This document shows positions 32,274 through 40,203 of a DNA stretch of 41,487 nucleotides, piece after piece (the stretch's first letter is position 1; each line of letters opens with the position of its first letter). Source of the stretch: Gemmataceae bacterium (GTDB lineage: Bacteria > Planctomycetota > Planctomycetia > Gemmatales > Gemmataceae). The notes under the pieces were generated by a model. The model did not search any database and was not told where the DNA came from. It worked only from the letters and a program-made list of their open reading frames with translations. Location: NCBI GenBank assembly GCA_009692065.1, contig SHZY01000041.1:1-41487 (forward strand). Reading direction: 5' to 3'. A program made the position numbers and the translations under genes.

Positions 32274-33140
32274 TCAGCCAAAATACGCGAGATCGCGCGC
32301 TTCGTAGTCCGAATACTCCAACAACTCGTACAACTCCGCCCGCGTCAACATCTGGGCCAGCCGTTCACGCTGATGGCCAAGGGTCTTAATGTCGGACAAC
32401 GTATCACGTGCCGACTTAAGTGCGGCCCGGAATGCGGTTAGCGGAAAAAGCACCATGCAATAACCGAGGGCGCCAAACGCTTCCACGGTGAGATTCGGAC
32501 TGCGACCAAATTCCGTGTTGTTGGCGAGCAGCGGCGCGTCCACGGCTTTCGCGAAGGCGGCGAACTCCTCCGGCGTCTCCAGGGCCTCCGGGAAGATCGC
32601 ATCGGCGCCTGCTTGCAGATACATCTTGGCGCGGCGAACGGCGTCCTCCATGCCATGCACGCCGCGGGCATCGGTACGGGCGATGATGACGAAATCGGGA
32701 TCACGCTTGGCGGCCACCGCGGCGCGAATCTTGGCGGCCATCGTCTCGGTGCTCACGAGCCCTTTCCCCGACAGGTGCCCGCAGCGCTTCGGCAACACCT
32801 GGTCTTCCAGATGAATGCCGGCGACCCCCGCTTCCTCGAATAGCTGCACCGTGCGCTCGACGTTGAGGGCCTCGCCGAAGCCGGTGTCGGCATCGCACAA
32901 CAGCGGCAGCTTCGTGGCATGAGCAATCGTGCGCGATTCATTGACGAACTCGGTCAGCGTGATCAGGCCGACGTCCGGAACGCCGTAGGCCGCAGACAGG
33001 GCGCCCCCAGAAAGATAGACCGCATCGTGCCCCAGACGCTCGGCCATCTTGGCGACGAGGGCGTTGAACACGCCGGGCACCGCGATGGGTTGGCGATTGA
33101 AGGCGTCACGCAAACGGCGGCCGGGGGAGGGAGTAGGCAT
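32274..33140 (-). CDS. prpB: 2-methylisocitrate lyase (PrpB, isocitrate lyase/PEP mutase family)
   Basis: This 288-residue enzyme cleaves 2-methylisocitrate to pyruvate and succinate in the methylcitrate cycle. It is an alpha/beta barrel with family motifs YLSGGALSAAYGVPD, CDADTGFGEALNV (metal-binding acids), EDQVLPKRCGHLSGK (KRCGH with the catalytic cysteine) and IIARTDARGVHGMEDAVRRA. The ATG at 33140 follows GAGG; the frame also allows 33152. The start region abuts a palindromic repeat. Its pathway partner prpD is 18 kb away on the other strand; methylcitrate synthase is not in the window. Confidence 0.92.
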   Translation of the reverse strand: MPTPSPGRRLRDAFNRQPIAVPGVFNALVAKMAERLGHDAVYLSGGALSAAYGVPDVGLITLTEFVNESRTIAHATKLPLLCDADTGFGEALNVERTVQLFEEAGVAGIHLEDQVLPKRCGHLSGKGLVSTETMAAKIRAAVAAKRDPDFVIIARTDARGVHGMEDAVRRAKMYLQAGADAIFPEALETPEEFAAFAKAVDAPLLANNTEFGRSPNLTVEAFGALGYCMVLFPLTAFRAALKSARDTLSDIKTLGHQRERLAQMLTRAELYELLEYSDYEARDLAYFG

Positions 33141-33151
33141 TGCATTCCTCA

Positions 33152-33215
33152 TTTAGCCCCGCCTCGTAGAGGCGGGCGCTCTTTTGCCAACCCGCCTCTA
33201 CGAGGCGGGGCTAAA
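33152..33215. repeat. Perfect 25-bp inverted repeat, TTTAGCCCCGCCTCG family
   Basis: Left arm 33152-33176 and right arm 33191-33215 are perfectly complementary over 25 bp; the unit begins TTTAGCCCCGCCTCGTAG. It lies between the divergent prpB and PQQ-propeller genes. It shares the TTTAGC end with the main palindrome family but has a different core. Confidence 0.85.
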
Positions 33216-33277
33216 CATCCTTGACAAACTCCGGTAATCCTTCGACAAAGAACTCATCCTTGCACGGAGGTCGTTGT

Positions 33278-34621
33278 ATGCCAATCCACCCGTCTCGTCT
33301 CCGCCGTGGCCGAGTGCTGGATTTTCTCGTGATCACGCTGGCAGGGTTCGTCTTCGCGGGCCTGGCACTCTATCACTTTCGCCGGCTCGACCAGGCGCAC
33401 GCCGACCCGGAGCGGGCGAAGGCATTGGCCGACCACACGTTCAGCGATCCAAAGACCGGAACGCACGATTGGCCACAATGGCGCGGGCCGAATCGGGACG
33501 GCGTCTCCACCGAGACAGGCATCCTCACCGAATGGCCGACCGGCGGGCCGAACGTGCTCTGGAAGCAGCCGACCGGCGATGGTTATGCGAGCGTTGTCGT
33601 TGCCGAGGGACGCGCCTTCACCATCTTCCAGGACGCAGGCAGCGAGGCGGTCGTCGCCTGGGATGCACTGACCGGCAAGGAGATCTGGCGCCACACGTAT
33701 GACTGCGCCTACAAAAACAACTACGGCAACGGCCCGCGCTCGACGCCAAGCGTGGACGGCACGCACATCTACACCGTCGGCGGCACCGGCATCATGCATT
33801 GCCTGACCGCGGACACCGGCAAGGTCGTCTGGTCGAAGAAGCTGCTCGAAGAGTTTTCTGCGCCAATTCCGGAATGGGGCGTCTGCTTCTCACCGCTCGT
33901 CGAAGGCGAACGCGTCTTCATCATGCCCGGCGGGCCAAAGGCGTGCGGGTTGGCTGCCCTCGACAAAAAAACTGGCGACGTCCTCTGGAAGACACATGAC
34001 GACCTCGCCAGCTACAGCTCCCCGGTCGGCGCCACCTTTCACGGCGAACGGCAAATCCTCTTTCTTACCGGAAGTCGGCTTGTCAGCGTAACTCCGGATA
34101 CGGGCGCGCAACTCTGGAGCTATCCCTGGCCCGTCCAGCAGCAGTGCAACATCGCCACGCCGATTGTCATGGACGATTACGTCTTCATCTCGACCGGCTA
34201 TGGCAAAGGCTGCGCGGTCTTCAAGATCGAAAAATCCGGCGACGACTGGCGGCCGAGCCTCGTCTACAAGAATCGCAACATGCGCAACCACTTCTCGTCG
34301 AGTGTTCGCCACCAGGATCACGTCTACGGCTTCGACGACACGAACCTGGTGTGCATGAGCCTCGGTTCCGGCGAAGTGACGTGGAAGGAACGTGGTTTCG
34401 ACAAGGGCTCGGTGCTGCTGGTTGGCGATCAGCTCATCATCTACGGGGCAAACGGTGTGCTGGCGCTGGCGGAGGCGAACACGGAGAAATACACCGAGCG
34501 ATCGCGATTCCAGTTTTCCGCGCAGGGGCGTTCATGTTGGTCGGTGCCGGTGCTATCGAACGGACTCTTGTATGTGCGCGATCAGAAGAAGGTAGTGTGC
34601 CTGGATGTGCGGGAAAAATAA
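33278..34621 (+). CDS. PQQ-like beta-propeller repeat protein (membrane-anchored)
   Basis: This 447-residue protein has one N-terminal membrane helix (about 12-32, FLVITLAGFVFAGLALYHF) that acts as anchor or uncleaved signal. The remainder is an eight-bladed PQQ-like propeller with the typical opening DWPQWRGPNRDGVSTETG and repeated W-x-(A/L)-x-(T/D)G(K/D) blade ends, for example VVAWDALTGKEIWR, LTADTGKVVWSK and LDKKTGDVLWK. Planctomycetes have many such proteins, most without bound PQQ and of unknown role. GGAGG lies 7 bases before the ATG at 33278; a longer start at 33221 is less likely. A strong terminator follows the stop. Confidence 0.88.
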   Translation: MPIHPSRLRRGRVLDFLVITLAGFVFAGLALYHFRRLDQAHADPERAKALADHTFSDPKTGTHDWPQWRGPNRDGVSTETGILTEWPTGGPNVLWKQPTGDGYASVVVAEGRAFTIFQDAGSEAVVAWDALTGKEIWRHTYDCAYKNNYGNGPRSTPSVDGTHIYTVGGTGIMHCLTADTGKVVWSKKLLEEFSAPIPEWGVCFSPLVEGERVFIMPGGPKACGLAALDKKTGDVLWKTHDDLASYSSPVGATFHGERQILFLTGSRLVSVTPDTGAQLWSYPWPVQQQCNIATPIVMDDYVFISTGYGKGCAVFKIEKSGDDWRPSLVYKNRNMRNHFSSSVRHQDHVYGFDDTNLVCMSLGSGEVTWKERGFDKGSVLLVGDQLIIYGANGVLALAEANTEKYTERSRFQFSAQGRSCWSVPVLSNGLLYVRDQKKVVCLDVREK

Positions 34622-34640
34622 AGGCCGATGAGAACGAATA

Positions 34641-34673
34641 AAGCCGACCCACTTGGGTCGGCTTTCGCTTTTT
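34641..34673 (+). terminator. Intrinsic terminator after the PQQ-propeller gene
   Basis: A perfect 10-bp stem, AAGCCGACCC (34641-34650) with GGGTCGGCTT (34655-34664), has the loop ACTT and is followed by TCGCTTTTTG. It lies 20 bases after the stop codon and ends the plus-strand gene. Read on the minus strand it follows the rplQ stop closely and could also end the ribosomal transcript. Confidence 0.85.
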
Positions 34674-34681
34674 GAGAATCA

Positions 34682-35236
34682 TCACTCGGCCGGACCAGCC
34701 GGCGCGGTTGCGTCGGCTACAGCCGGTGCCGCCGGTTGCTCTTGCGGCGGAGCCGCTTGCTCCTCTACCTTCGGGGCGGGAACCGCCGCCTGGTAAGCGG
34801 GCTTGGCGCGGCTGCGCGTTTCGCCGGCTTTCAAAAGTTCCAGGTAAGCGGTCGCACCGGCATCGCCCAAACGCACCTCGTGTCGCTTGAGAATCCGAGT
34901 GTAGCCGCCCGGCCGCTGCGCAAAACGCGGTGCGATATCGGAGAACAGCTTCTGCACTACGGTACGATGATCGGCGGCGCCGTCGTCGTCCTCGTGCGGT
35001 TTCACCTCGGCCTCGGCGGCGGGGCCAAGGCGGGAGATCACCAAGCGGCGCGCGTGCAGCGTGTTCTGCTTGGCGATAGTGATGAGCCTTTCGATGAACG
35101 GACGTACCGCCTTCGCCTTCGGCAACGTGGTGATGATCCGCTCGTGCTGGATCAGCGCCCTCGTCAGGTTGCGATAGAGCGCGAGCCGATGCGTCGAGTT
35201 ACGGTTCAGTTTTCGGCCGGCTTTTTTGTGTCGCAT
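34682..35236 (-). CDS. rplQ: 50S ribosomal protein L17
   Basis: This 184-residue protein has a standard L17 core (start MRHKKAGRKLNRNSTHRLAL, then LIQHERIITTLPKAKAVRPF and RLGPAAEAEVK) that ends with GGYTRILKRHEVRLGDAGATAYLELL in two segments near residue 115. The final 50 or so residues are a low-complexity tail rich in Ala, Pro, Glu and Gln (AAPPQEQPAAPAVADA). Most bacterial L17 proteins are 115-130 residues, so the tail is an addition. It is the last gene of the alpha operon, 113 bases downstream of rpoA. Confidence 0.95.
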   Translation of the reverse strand: MRHKKAGRKLNRNSTHRLALYRNLTRALIQHERIITTLPKAKAVRPFIERLITIAKQNTLHARRLVISRLGPAAEAEVKPHEDDDGAADHRTVVQKLFSDIAPRFAQRPGGYTRILKRHEVRLGDAGATAYLELLKAGETRSRAKPAYQAAVPAPKVEEQAAPPQEQPAAPAVADATAPAGPAE

Positions 35237-35240
35237 TGCA

Positions 35241-35353
35241 GTAGCCCGTAGTCAGTAGTCCGTAGCCAGTAGCAAGAAAACGGTATTCCTAATCCACAGT
35301 AGATGACCCAAGCCTGTATTGCTACGGACTACGGACCACCGACCACGGACTAG
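35241..35353. repeat. Inverted repeat of GTAGTCCGTAG units between rpoA and rplQ
   Basis: The left part (35241-35273) repeats GTAGTCAGTAGTCCGTAG-type units and the right part (about 35321-35353) carries the complement (CTACGGACTACGGACCAC). The arms are imperfect. The right end overlaps the last codons of rpoA region at most by a few bases. It occupies the whole rpoA-rplQ gap. Confidence 0.65.
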
Positions 35354-36345
35354 CGCCGCACCGGCATCTTCATGCCGAGGTTGAGCCCGCGCTCGGTCAG
35401 CTTCTGCTTGACTTCGCGGAGCGTAGTTTCGCCGAAGTTGCGGACTTCGAGCAGCTCTTCGTCGTTGCGGATCACCAGATCGCGAACGGTGGTGATGCCT
35501 TCCGATTCGAGGCAGTTGGTCGCCCGCACCGACAGTTCCAGTTCGGCCAGGCTCATGTTGAGCTTGCGTTCCAGCTCGTGATCGACCGAATCGCCGGTGG
35601 ACGCCGCTTCGGCTCGTTCGTCGAGAGACATCTCCGGCCCCGGTTCGGCGAACTGGATGAAAGGGTTCAAGTGCTTGCGGAGGATCTTGGCCCCTTCGAT
35701 CAGCGACATGTGCGGGCTGAGCGTGCCATTCGTCCAGATTTCCATGACCAGCTTGTCGTAGTTCGTCTTTTGGCCGACCCGGGTTTCTTCGATCTCGTAC
35801 TTCACGCGGACGACGGGCGAAAAACTGGAATCGACCGGGATCACGCCGATCTCGCGATCGGGGCCCGCATTGTCGTCGGAGGTGCGGTAGCCACGCCCGT
35901 TTTCAACCGTCAACTCGACGATGAATGGGACGTCATCGGTCATAGTGGCCAGGACGTGCTCCGGGTTGATGATTTGGACCGTCTCGTCGGCGATGACATC
36001 CGAGCCGCGGACCACGCCGTGCTGGCGTTTCTCGATGCGTATGGTTTTCGTCTGGTCGGTCAGGTTCTTCACGACCAGGCTCTTGATGTTGAGGATGATG
36101 TCGGTGACATCCTCGGAGATGCCTGGGATCGTGGTGATTTCGTGCTGCACTCCCTGGATCTTCACGCGCGTGATGGCGCTGCCTTCCAGGCTGGAAAGGA
36201 GCACGCGGCGCAGACTGTTGCCGATGGTCACGCCGAAGCCTCTTTCGAAGGGCTCGGCGAAGAACTTTCCGTAGGTGTCGGTCAAGGTCTCGCGTTCGTA
36301 AGTCAATCGGTTGGGCAGTTCCAAACCGCGCCACTTGATACGCAT
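35350..36345 (-). CDS. rpoA: RNA polymerase alpha subunit
   Basis: This 331-residue alpha subunit has the N-terminal assembly domain ([20 protein letters not shown] near residue 38, then [16 protein letters not shown]) and the C-terminal domain that contacts UP elements and activators ([20 protein letters not shown] near 270, ending [10 protein letters not shown]). Length is normal. The ATG at 36345 is chosen because GGAGG lies 7 bases upstream; a TTG two codons earlier is possible. It lies in the usual place between rpsD and rplQ. Confidence 0.97.
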   Translation of the reverse strand: MRIKWRGLELPNRLTYERETLTDTYGKFFAEPFERGFGVTIGNSLRRVLLSSLEGSAITRVKIQGVQHEITTIPGISEDVTDIILNIKSLVVKNLTDQTKTIRIEKRQHGVVRGSDVIADETVQIINPEHVLATMTDDVPFIVELTVENGRGYRTSDDNAGPDREIGVIPVDSSFSPVVRVKYEIEETRVGQKTNYDKLVMEIWTNGTLSPHMSLIEGAKILRKHLNPFIQFAEPGPEMSLDERAEAASTGDSVDHELERKLNMSLAELELSVRATNCLESEGITTVRDLVIRNDEELLEVRNFGETTLREVKQKLTERGLNLGMKMPVRR

Positions 36346-36450
36346 GAGCAAGCCTCCAGGGACCTATTGGGTTAGCCCGGCGCCATCCGGGGCAGTGTTT
36401 TGTTGTTCGCGATTGCAAGGCGTTGCGCAAACGCTAAACGAGAACGGGGA

Positions 36451-37092
36451 TCATCGGCCGCAGAATTCGATGATCAACTGCTCGTTCAATTCCTTGTCCT
36501 TGGTCAGACGGGGATCGACGTCGCCCTTGCTCGGTATGCGTATGACGCGGCCTTCCGGCGGCTCGGCCCCGATGATTTCGAGGAAATCAGGGATCGGCTC
36601 CATGTGGCCCGTCTGGTTGAGCTTCACTATGGCGATGCTCTTGGCGCGGTTCTTCACGCCGACCTTGTCGCCGGCCTTCAAGACCAAGCTGGGGATATCG
36701 CAGTTCTTGCCGTTGACCTGAATATGGCCGTGCGCCACGAGCTGGCGCGCCCCGGCCCGCGATGGCGCGAAGCCGATGCGATGGACGACATTGTCCAGCC
36801 GACGCTCGAGCAGGCTCAACAGCGCCTCGCCGGTATTTTCCGTCGAGCGCGCCGCCAGATCGAAATAGCGGCGAAATTGCCGTTCCAAGAGGCCATAGAA
36901 GCGTTTCAGTTTTTGTTTCTCGCGCAGACGCTCGCCGTACTCCGTCATCTTGCCACGGCGCACGTGCATGCCGGGGGGTTGGTTGCGACGCTCAATTGCG
37001 CACTTGGGGCTTTCGCAGCGGCTGCCTTTGAGGTAGAGCTTGACGCCTTCGCGTCGGCAAAGTCTGCAGACCGGGTCGATATGACGAGCCAT
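36451..37092 (-). CDS. rpsD: 30S ribosomal protein S4
   Basis: This 213-residue primary 16S rRNA-binding protein has the S4 RNA-binding domain at about residues 95-160 (LDNVVHRIGFAPSRAGARQL and VAHGHIQVNGK). The N-terminal segment PVCRLCRREGVKLYLKGSRC holds four cysteines at spacing compatible with zinc binding, a zinc-form S4. Length is typical. In many bacteria S4 represses the alpha operon by binding its leader; no such structure was identified here. It sits between rpsK and rpoA. Confidence 0.96.
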   Translation of the reverse strand: MARHIDPVCRLCRREGVKLYLKGSRCESPKCAIERRNQPPGMHVRRGKMTEYGERLREKQKLKRFYGLLERQFRRYFDLAARSTENTGEALLSLLERRLDNVVHRIGFAPSRAGARQLVAHGHIQVNGKNCDIPSLVLKAGDKVGVKNRAKSIAIVKLNQTGHMEPIPDFLEIIGAEPPEGRVIRIPSKGDVDPRLTKDKELNEQLIIEFCGR

Positions 37093-37119
37093 GGATGGTT
37101 ACTAATCCTTCTGTTGTAA

Positions 37120-37199
37120 GGACAAAACCGCGTGTTAATTCACAGCTTCGTTTCCGGATCGCTCCGCTGCATCCGGCAAGGAAACGGGCCGTTTTGTCC
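37120..37199. repeat. Nested inverted repeat between rpsK and rpsD
   Basis: GGACAAAAC (37120-37128) pairs with GTTTTGTCC (37191-37199), and CGTTTCCGGAT inside pairs with ATCCGG...GGAAACG. The pairing is interrupted, so it is a weaker element than others in the window. It fills most of the gap between the two ribosomal genes. Confidence 0.5.
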
Positions 37200-37221
37200 C
37201 AAACAAGTTTTCAATCAAATA

Positions 37222-37602
37222 CTATACGCGTCGTTTCTTCGGCGGCCGGCAGCCATTGTGTGGCAGCGGCGTGACGTCCTCGATCACCTTGATCGACAAA
37301 CCGGAGGCCTGTAATGCCGTAATCGCCGATTCGCGGCCAGAACCGGGGCCCTTCACGCGGACTTCGACTTCTTTAACGCCGAACTTGGCCGCCCGATCGG
37401 CGCAAACTTCCGCAGCGCGCTGGGCGGCGAACGGGGTGCTCTTGCGGCTTCCCTTGAAGCCGACGGTGCCGGCGGACGCGGCGCACAGACAATCGCCATT
37501 CGTATCGGTGATCGTTACGATGGTGTTATTGAACGTCGATTTAATGTGCGCGATGCCGCGGCTTACATTGCGTCGGGCTTTTTTCTTTTTGCTCTTGGCC
37601 AC
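37222..37602 (-). CDS. rpsK: 30S ribosomal protein S11
   Basis: This 126-residue protein has the conserved S11 features [51 protein letters not shown] and the C-terminal [17 protein letters not shown]. Length is normal. It helps form the platform of the small subunit near the mRNA exit. It follows rpsM after an unusually long gap of 174 bases that contains two inverted repeats, so co-transcription is expected but not certain. Confidence 0.97.
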   Translation of the reverse strand: MAKSKKKKARRNVSRGIAHIKSTFNNTIVTITDTNGDCLCAASAGTVGFKGSRKSTPFAAQRAAEVCADRAAKFGVKEVEVRVKGPGSGRESAITALQASGLSIKVIEDVTPLPHNGCRPPKKRRV

Positions 37603-37631
37603 GTCGTAACATCCTCAAGGAAAACGACATT

Positions 37632-37655
37632 GCCCGACCTTGCAGCAGGTCGGGC
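37632..37655. repeat. Hairpin GCCCGACCT/AGGTCGGGC
   Basis: A 9-bp perfect stem (37632-37640 with 37647-37655) with a 6-base loop lies just upstream of rpsK in the rpsM-rpsK gap. It could be a regulatory leader structure or another dispersed repeat. Confidence 0.5.
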
Positions 37656-37726
37656 CAGGGTAAATGCCCATCATGGTGGGTTCGGAATAATGTAGCGGGA
37701 AATCGGCAAACGGCAAGTTCCGATTC

Positions 37727-37767
37727 TTCGTTTAGCGTTCGCAGGCGTCAGGCGGACGCTAAACGAA
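37727..37767. repeat. Palindromic element, TTTAGCG family, inside the alpha operon
   Basis: Arms TTCGTTTAGCGTTCGC (37727-37742) and GCGGACGCTAAACGAA (37752-37767) match at 15 of 16 positions. It lies between rpsM and rpsK, within what should be one ribosomal-protein transcript. Confidence 0.8.
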
Positions 37768-37776
37768 GAAAACGGG

Positions 37777-38160
37777 TTATTTCGCTTCCTTCACGCCCTT
37801 CTTCCCCGCGACGGTCTTGCGCGGCCCCTTGCGAGTACGGGCGTTGGTGCGGGTGCGCTGGCCACGGACCGGCAGATTGCGGCGATGGCGAAAACCGCGG
37901 TAGCAGCCGATCTCTTTCAGACGCGCGATGTTCTGCTGTTCCTGGCGTCGCAGCTGGCCTTCGACCACATACTCGCGGTCGAGGATGTTGGCGATACGGG
38001 CGACCTCTTCTTCGGTCAACTCTTTCGCTTTCCGCTGCGGGTTGACCTTGGCCTTGTCGCATACTTCCAGCGCCGTGGTTGGACCGATGCCCCGAATGTA
38101 GCGGAGCGAAATATGCGTCGGTTTCTCATTGGGAAGATCGACGCCAAGAATACGCGGCAT
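37777..38160 (-). CDS. rpsM: 30S ribosomal protein S13
   Basis: This 127-residue protein starts [19 protein letters not shown], has [19 protein letters not shown] and ends with [20 protein letters not shown] then a basic tail. These are standard S13 features; it contacts 5S/23S rRNA bridges and P-site tRNA in the small-subunit head. It follows rpmJ after 12 bases, a typical operon spacing. Confidence 0.97.
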   Translation of the reverse strand: MPRILGVDLPNEKPTHISLRYIRGIGPTTALEVCDKAKVNPQRKAKELTEEEVARIANILDREYVVEGQLRRQEQQNIARLKEIGCYRGFRHRRNLPVRGQRTRTNARTRKGPRKTVAGKKGVKEAK

Positions 38161-38172
38161 GTACGAAACTCC

Positions 38173-38286
38173 TTAGCCTTGACGCTGCTTGTGACGCGGA
38201 TTGGTGCAGATGACGAACACGCGTCCCTGCCGTTTCACCAGCTTGCAGTTTTCGCAGATACGCTTGACGCTCGAACGCACTTTCAT
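38173..38286 (-). CDS. rpmJ: 50S ribosomal protein L36
   Basis: This 37-residue protein reads [20 protein letters not shown] then [17 protein letters not shown]. It is the zinc-binding form of L36, with Cys11, Cys14, Cys27 and His32. It starts with ATG at 38286-38284 and stops with TAA at 38175-38173. It is the first gene of the alpha operon here, 12 bases before rpsM. The infA, map or secY genes often found upstream are absent; queG is there instead. Confidence 0.95.
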   Translation of the reverse strand: MKVRSSVKRICENCKLVKRQGRVFVICTNPRHKQRQG

Positions 38287-38402
38287 GGCAAACCTCGATC
38301 AAGTCAGGAATCCCCGACGGTAATCAGGGAATTTTTCATTGTAGGAACCATACCGAAGTGGACAAGAGGCAGTAGCGTAAACCCGCCAAATCGAAATGGG
38401 CA

Positions 38403-39467
38403 TCAGCCGCACGTTGGCCTCAAGGCTTTTTCCCGCTGCCGGATCTGCTTGATTGCCCACTCCGCCGCCTCGCGAATCACCGGCTCCGCATCGGTCAGCG
38501 CGCGCGCAAGCGCGGGGATCGCCTGGCAATCGCCAACGTTGCCCAGCGCGGTCGCGGCATTTCGCAATAGACCGGCACGTTTGGTGCGCCAGATCGGCGT
38601 GTGCCGAAAGCGTTGTCGAAATTCCTCCGCGCTCAATCCCATCACATCGAGCAAGTCCACCTGCGTTCCCGTGCTGCCGGGCAACAGTGCTGCTTCAGCG
38701 CCGGCCGGCGTCTTGCGATTCCACGGGCAGACGTCCTGGCACACGTCGCAGCCGAAAATCCAGTCGCTCATCGGCGCACGCAGTTCCTCCGGGATGGTTC
38801 CGCGCAGTTCGATCGTCAGATAGCTGATGCAACGGCGCGCGTCGAGTTGATAGGGCCCGACGAAGGCGTCGGTCGGGCAGGCGTCGAGACAGCGCGTGCA
38901 GCTGCCGCAGTGCGAGGTCGAAAACGGCTCGTCGGCGGGCAACGCCAGATCAAGCAAGAGAGCGCCGAGGAAAAAGTAGCTGCCGAGCTTCTTGTGCAAT
39001 AGCATCGTGTTCTTGCCGAACCAGCCCAGGCCGGCGCGGCGCGCGAAGTCGCGTTCCAAGAGTGGTGCCGTGTCGATCACCGCTCGGCCACGCGTCCCGG
39101 GCACTTGCTCCTGGATCCAGTTCAATAGTGCTTTCAGCTTGTCGCGCAGCACATCATGATAATCGAGTCCACCGGCATAATTAGAAACTCGTCCGCTGAT
39201 TCTTGCCCCCTGACCCCTGACTCCTGACCCCTGGCTCTTGTAGTTGATGCCGACCATCACGACGCTCTTGACGTTCGGCAAGATCGATTCCGGATGCCCG
39301 CGCGCCTCGGCGTGCCGCTGCATGTAGTCCATCTCGCCGGCGAAGCCTTGCGCGAGCCAGTCTTGCAAATGTGCGAAGCCGTCCGGCTCGGCCGCCGGGG
39401 CGATACCGGCCAGCTCGAAGCCGAGCGTGCGGGCTTGCTGTTTGATGCGCGATTGAAGCGAATTCAT
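38403..39467 (-). CDS. queG: Epoxyqueuosine reductase
   Basis: This 354-residue cobalamin-dependent iron-sulfur enzyme performs the last step of queuosine synthesis on tRNA. Two 4Fe-4S motifs are present, CGSCTRCLDACPTDA and CDVCQDVCPWN, with the cobalamin-site region DTAPLLERDFARRAGLGWFG before them and HEAT-like repeats at the C-terminus (LLRNAATALGNVGD). The segment SQGSGVRGQGARISGR near residue 78-93 is encoded by short direct repeats (39196-39237) and is probably an insertion or replacement in a surface loop. It overlaps the B3/4-domain gene by four bases, so the two are translationally coupled. Confidence 0.94.
   Translation of the reverse strand: MNSLQSRIKQQARTLGFELAGIAPAAEPDGFAHLQDWLAQGFAGEMDYMQRHAEARGHPESILPNVKSVVMVGINYKSQGSGVRGQGARISGRVSNYAGGLDYHDVLRDKLKALLNWIQEQVPGTRGRAVIDTAPLLERDFARRAGLGWFGKNTMLLHKKLGSYFFLGALLLDLALPADEPFSTSHCGSCTRCLDACPTDAFVGPYQLDARRCISYLTIELRGTIPEELRAPMSDWIFGCDVCQDVCPWNRKTPAGAEAALLPGSTGTQVDLLDVMGLSAEEFRQRFRHTPIWRTKRAGLLRNAATALGNVGDCQAIPALARALTDAEPVIREAAEWAIKQIRQREKALRPTCG
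39196..39237. repeat. Short direct repeats of CTGACCCCTGA type inside queG
   Basis: On the plus strand the region reads CTGATTCTTGCCCCCTGACC followed by CCTGACTCCTGACCCCTGGC: three or four tandem units of CCTGACC/CCTGACT. It is in frame within queG. A related pattern (GGAATCAGGGGACAGGAATC) occurs in the intergenic DNA at about 18920-18940. Confidence 0.7.
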
Positions 39468-40105
39468 GATGATGGTGATTCCCGTGGAACCTCCATCGTA
39501 CTCGCCCCGAGTTGCTCAAGCAATTGCCGATACCACGATTCCGCTCGTGCCCCTCGGTCTGGCAGCGTCTTCGTGCCCCAGATCGCGGTCAGCGTTTGCG
39601 TCGTCTGCGGATCGGTTTTGGTGCGCTGGGCGTCCTTGACGGCATTCCCGCACGGGCCGTCGGCGTCGAACAGGCATAGCAAGCCCGCCAGGTCGATCTC
39701 CTGTCCCGACGCATTGAAGACAAACGACGATCCCGCCGGCGCAACACCGACGCGAAACGGCGGCTTCGCCTTGGCGAGATCGACGACGCTGATCGGCAAG
39801 CCGCTGTGCAGCGACACGATGTTGCACACATCGACGGCGGCGTTGATCGATGCCAAGGCGCCCTCGCTGACCGCGCGGATGAGGTATTCCGACGCGGGTT
39901 TGCTGCGCCCCGATGGTTTGAAGCCGCCGTGCCGCAACAGGACGCGTACGGCCTCACGCACCGCGTCGTCGCTCTTGAACGGTGCTGCGGCTTGCAGCGA
40001 CAACAGCGAGAGGACTTCGGGCGGTGTCGGCATATCGCCGAGCGGGCGCGCGAAGGTCGTCGTGAACGCGCGGAGATCGAGCAGCGGGTGGCTTTCGACG
40101 ATCAT
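39464..40105 (-). CDS. B3/4 tRNA-binding domain protein (PheT-like B3/B4)
   Basis: This 213-residue protein resembles the B3/B4 domain of phenylalanyl-tRNA synthetase beta, found as a stand-alone family: GRSKPASEYLIRAVSEG, INAAVDVCNIVSLHSGLPIS, VVDLAKAKPPFRVGVA, and LFDADGPCGNAVKDAQRT. In PheRS this domain edits Tyr-tRNA; stand-alone members may act in editing or on free amino acids. It has no signal peptide. The stop overlaps the queG start (four bases), so both may concern tRNA. The function is inferred only from the fold. Confidence 0.8.
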   Translation of the reverse strand: MIVESHPLLDLRAFTTTFARPLGDMPTPPEVLSLLSLQAAAPFKSDDAVREAVRVLLRHGGFKPSGRSKPASEYLIRAVSEGALASINAAVDVCNIVSLHSGLPISVVDLAKAKPPFRVGVAPAGSSFVFNASGQEIDLAGLLCLFDADGPCGNAVKDAQRTKTDPQTTQTLTAIWGTKTLPDRGARAESWYRQLLEQLGASTMEVPRESPSS

Positions 40106-40120
40106 TGGGATAGTATATCG

Positions 40121-40189
40121 GCGAATCGAGCCGCGTAAGGAGCCGGGTTACGCCGTCGCTAACCCGGCTCCTTACGGAGCTCGGCTCGC
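40121..40189. repeat. 30-bp inverted repeat, GTAAGGAGCCGGGTTA family
   Basis: Left arm 40121-40150 and right arm 40160-40189 are complementary with a few mismatches near the outer end; the best stretch is GTAAGGAGCCGGGTTA with its complement. It lies between the divergent B3/4-domain and DUF1080 genes. Confidence 0.8.
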
Positions 40190-40203
40190 CGGGGAACCCA
40201 ACC

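Noticed and set aside
39196..39237. Direct repeats in queG, and the many palindromes, as a CRISPR array
   Set aside because: No repeats recur at regular 25-45 base spacing with unique spacers, and no cas gene is present.
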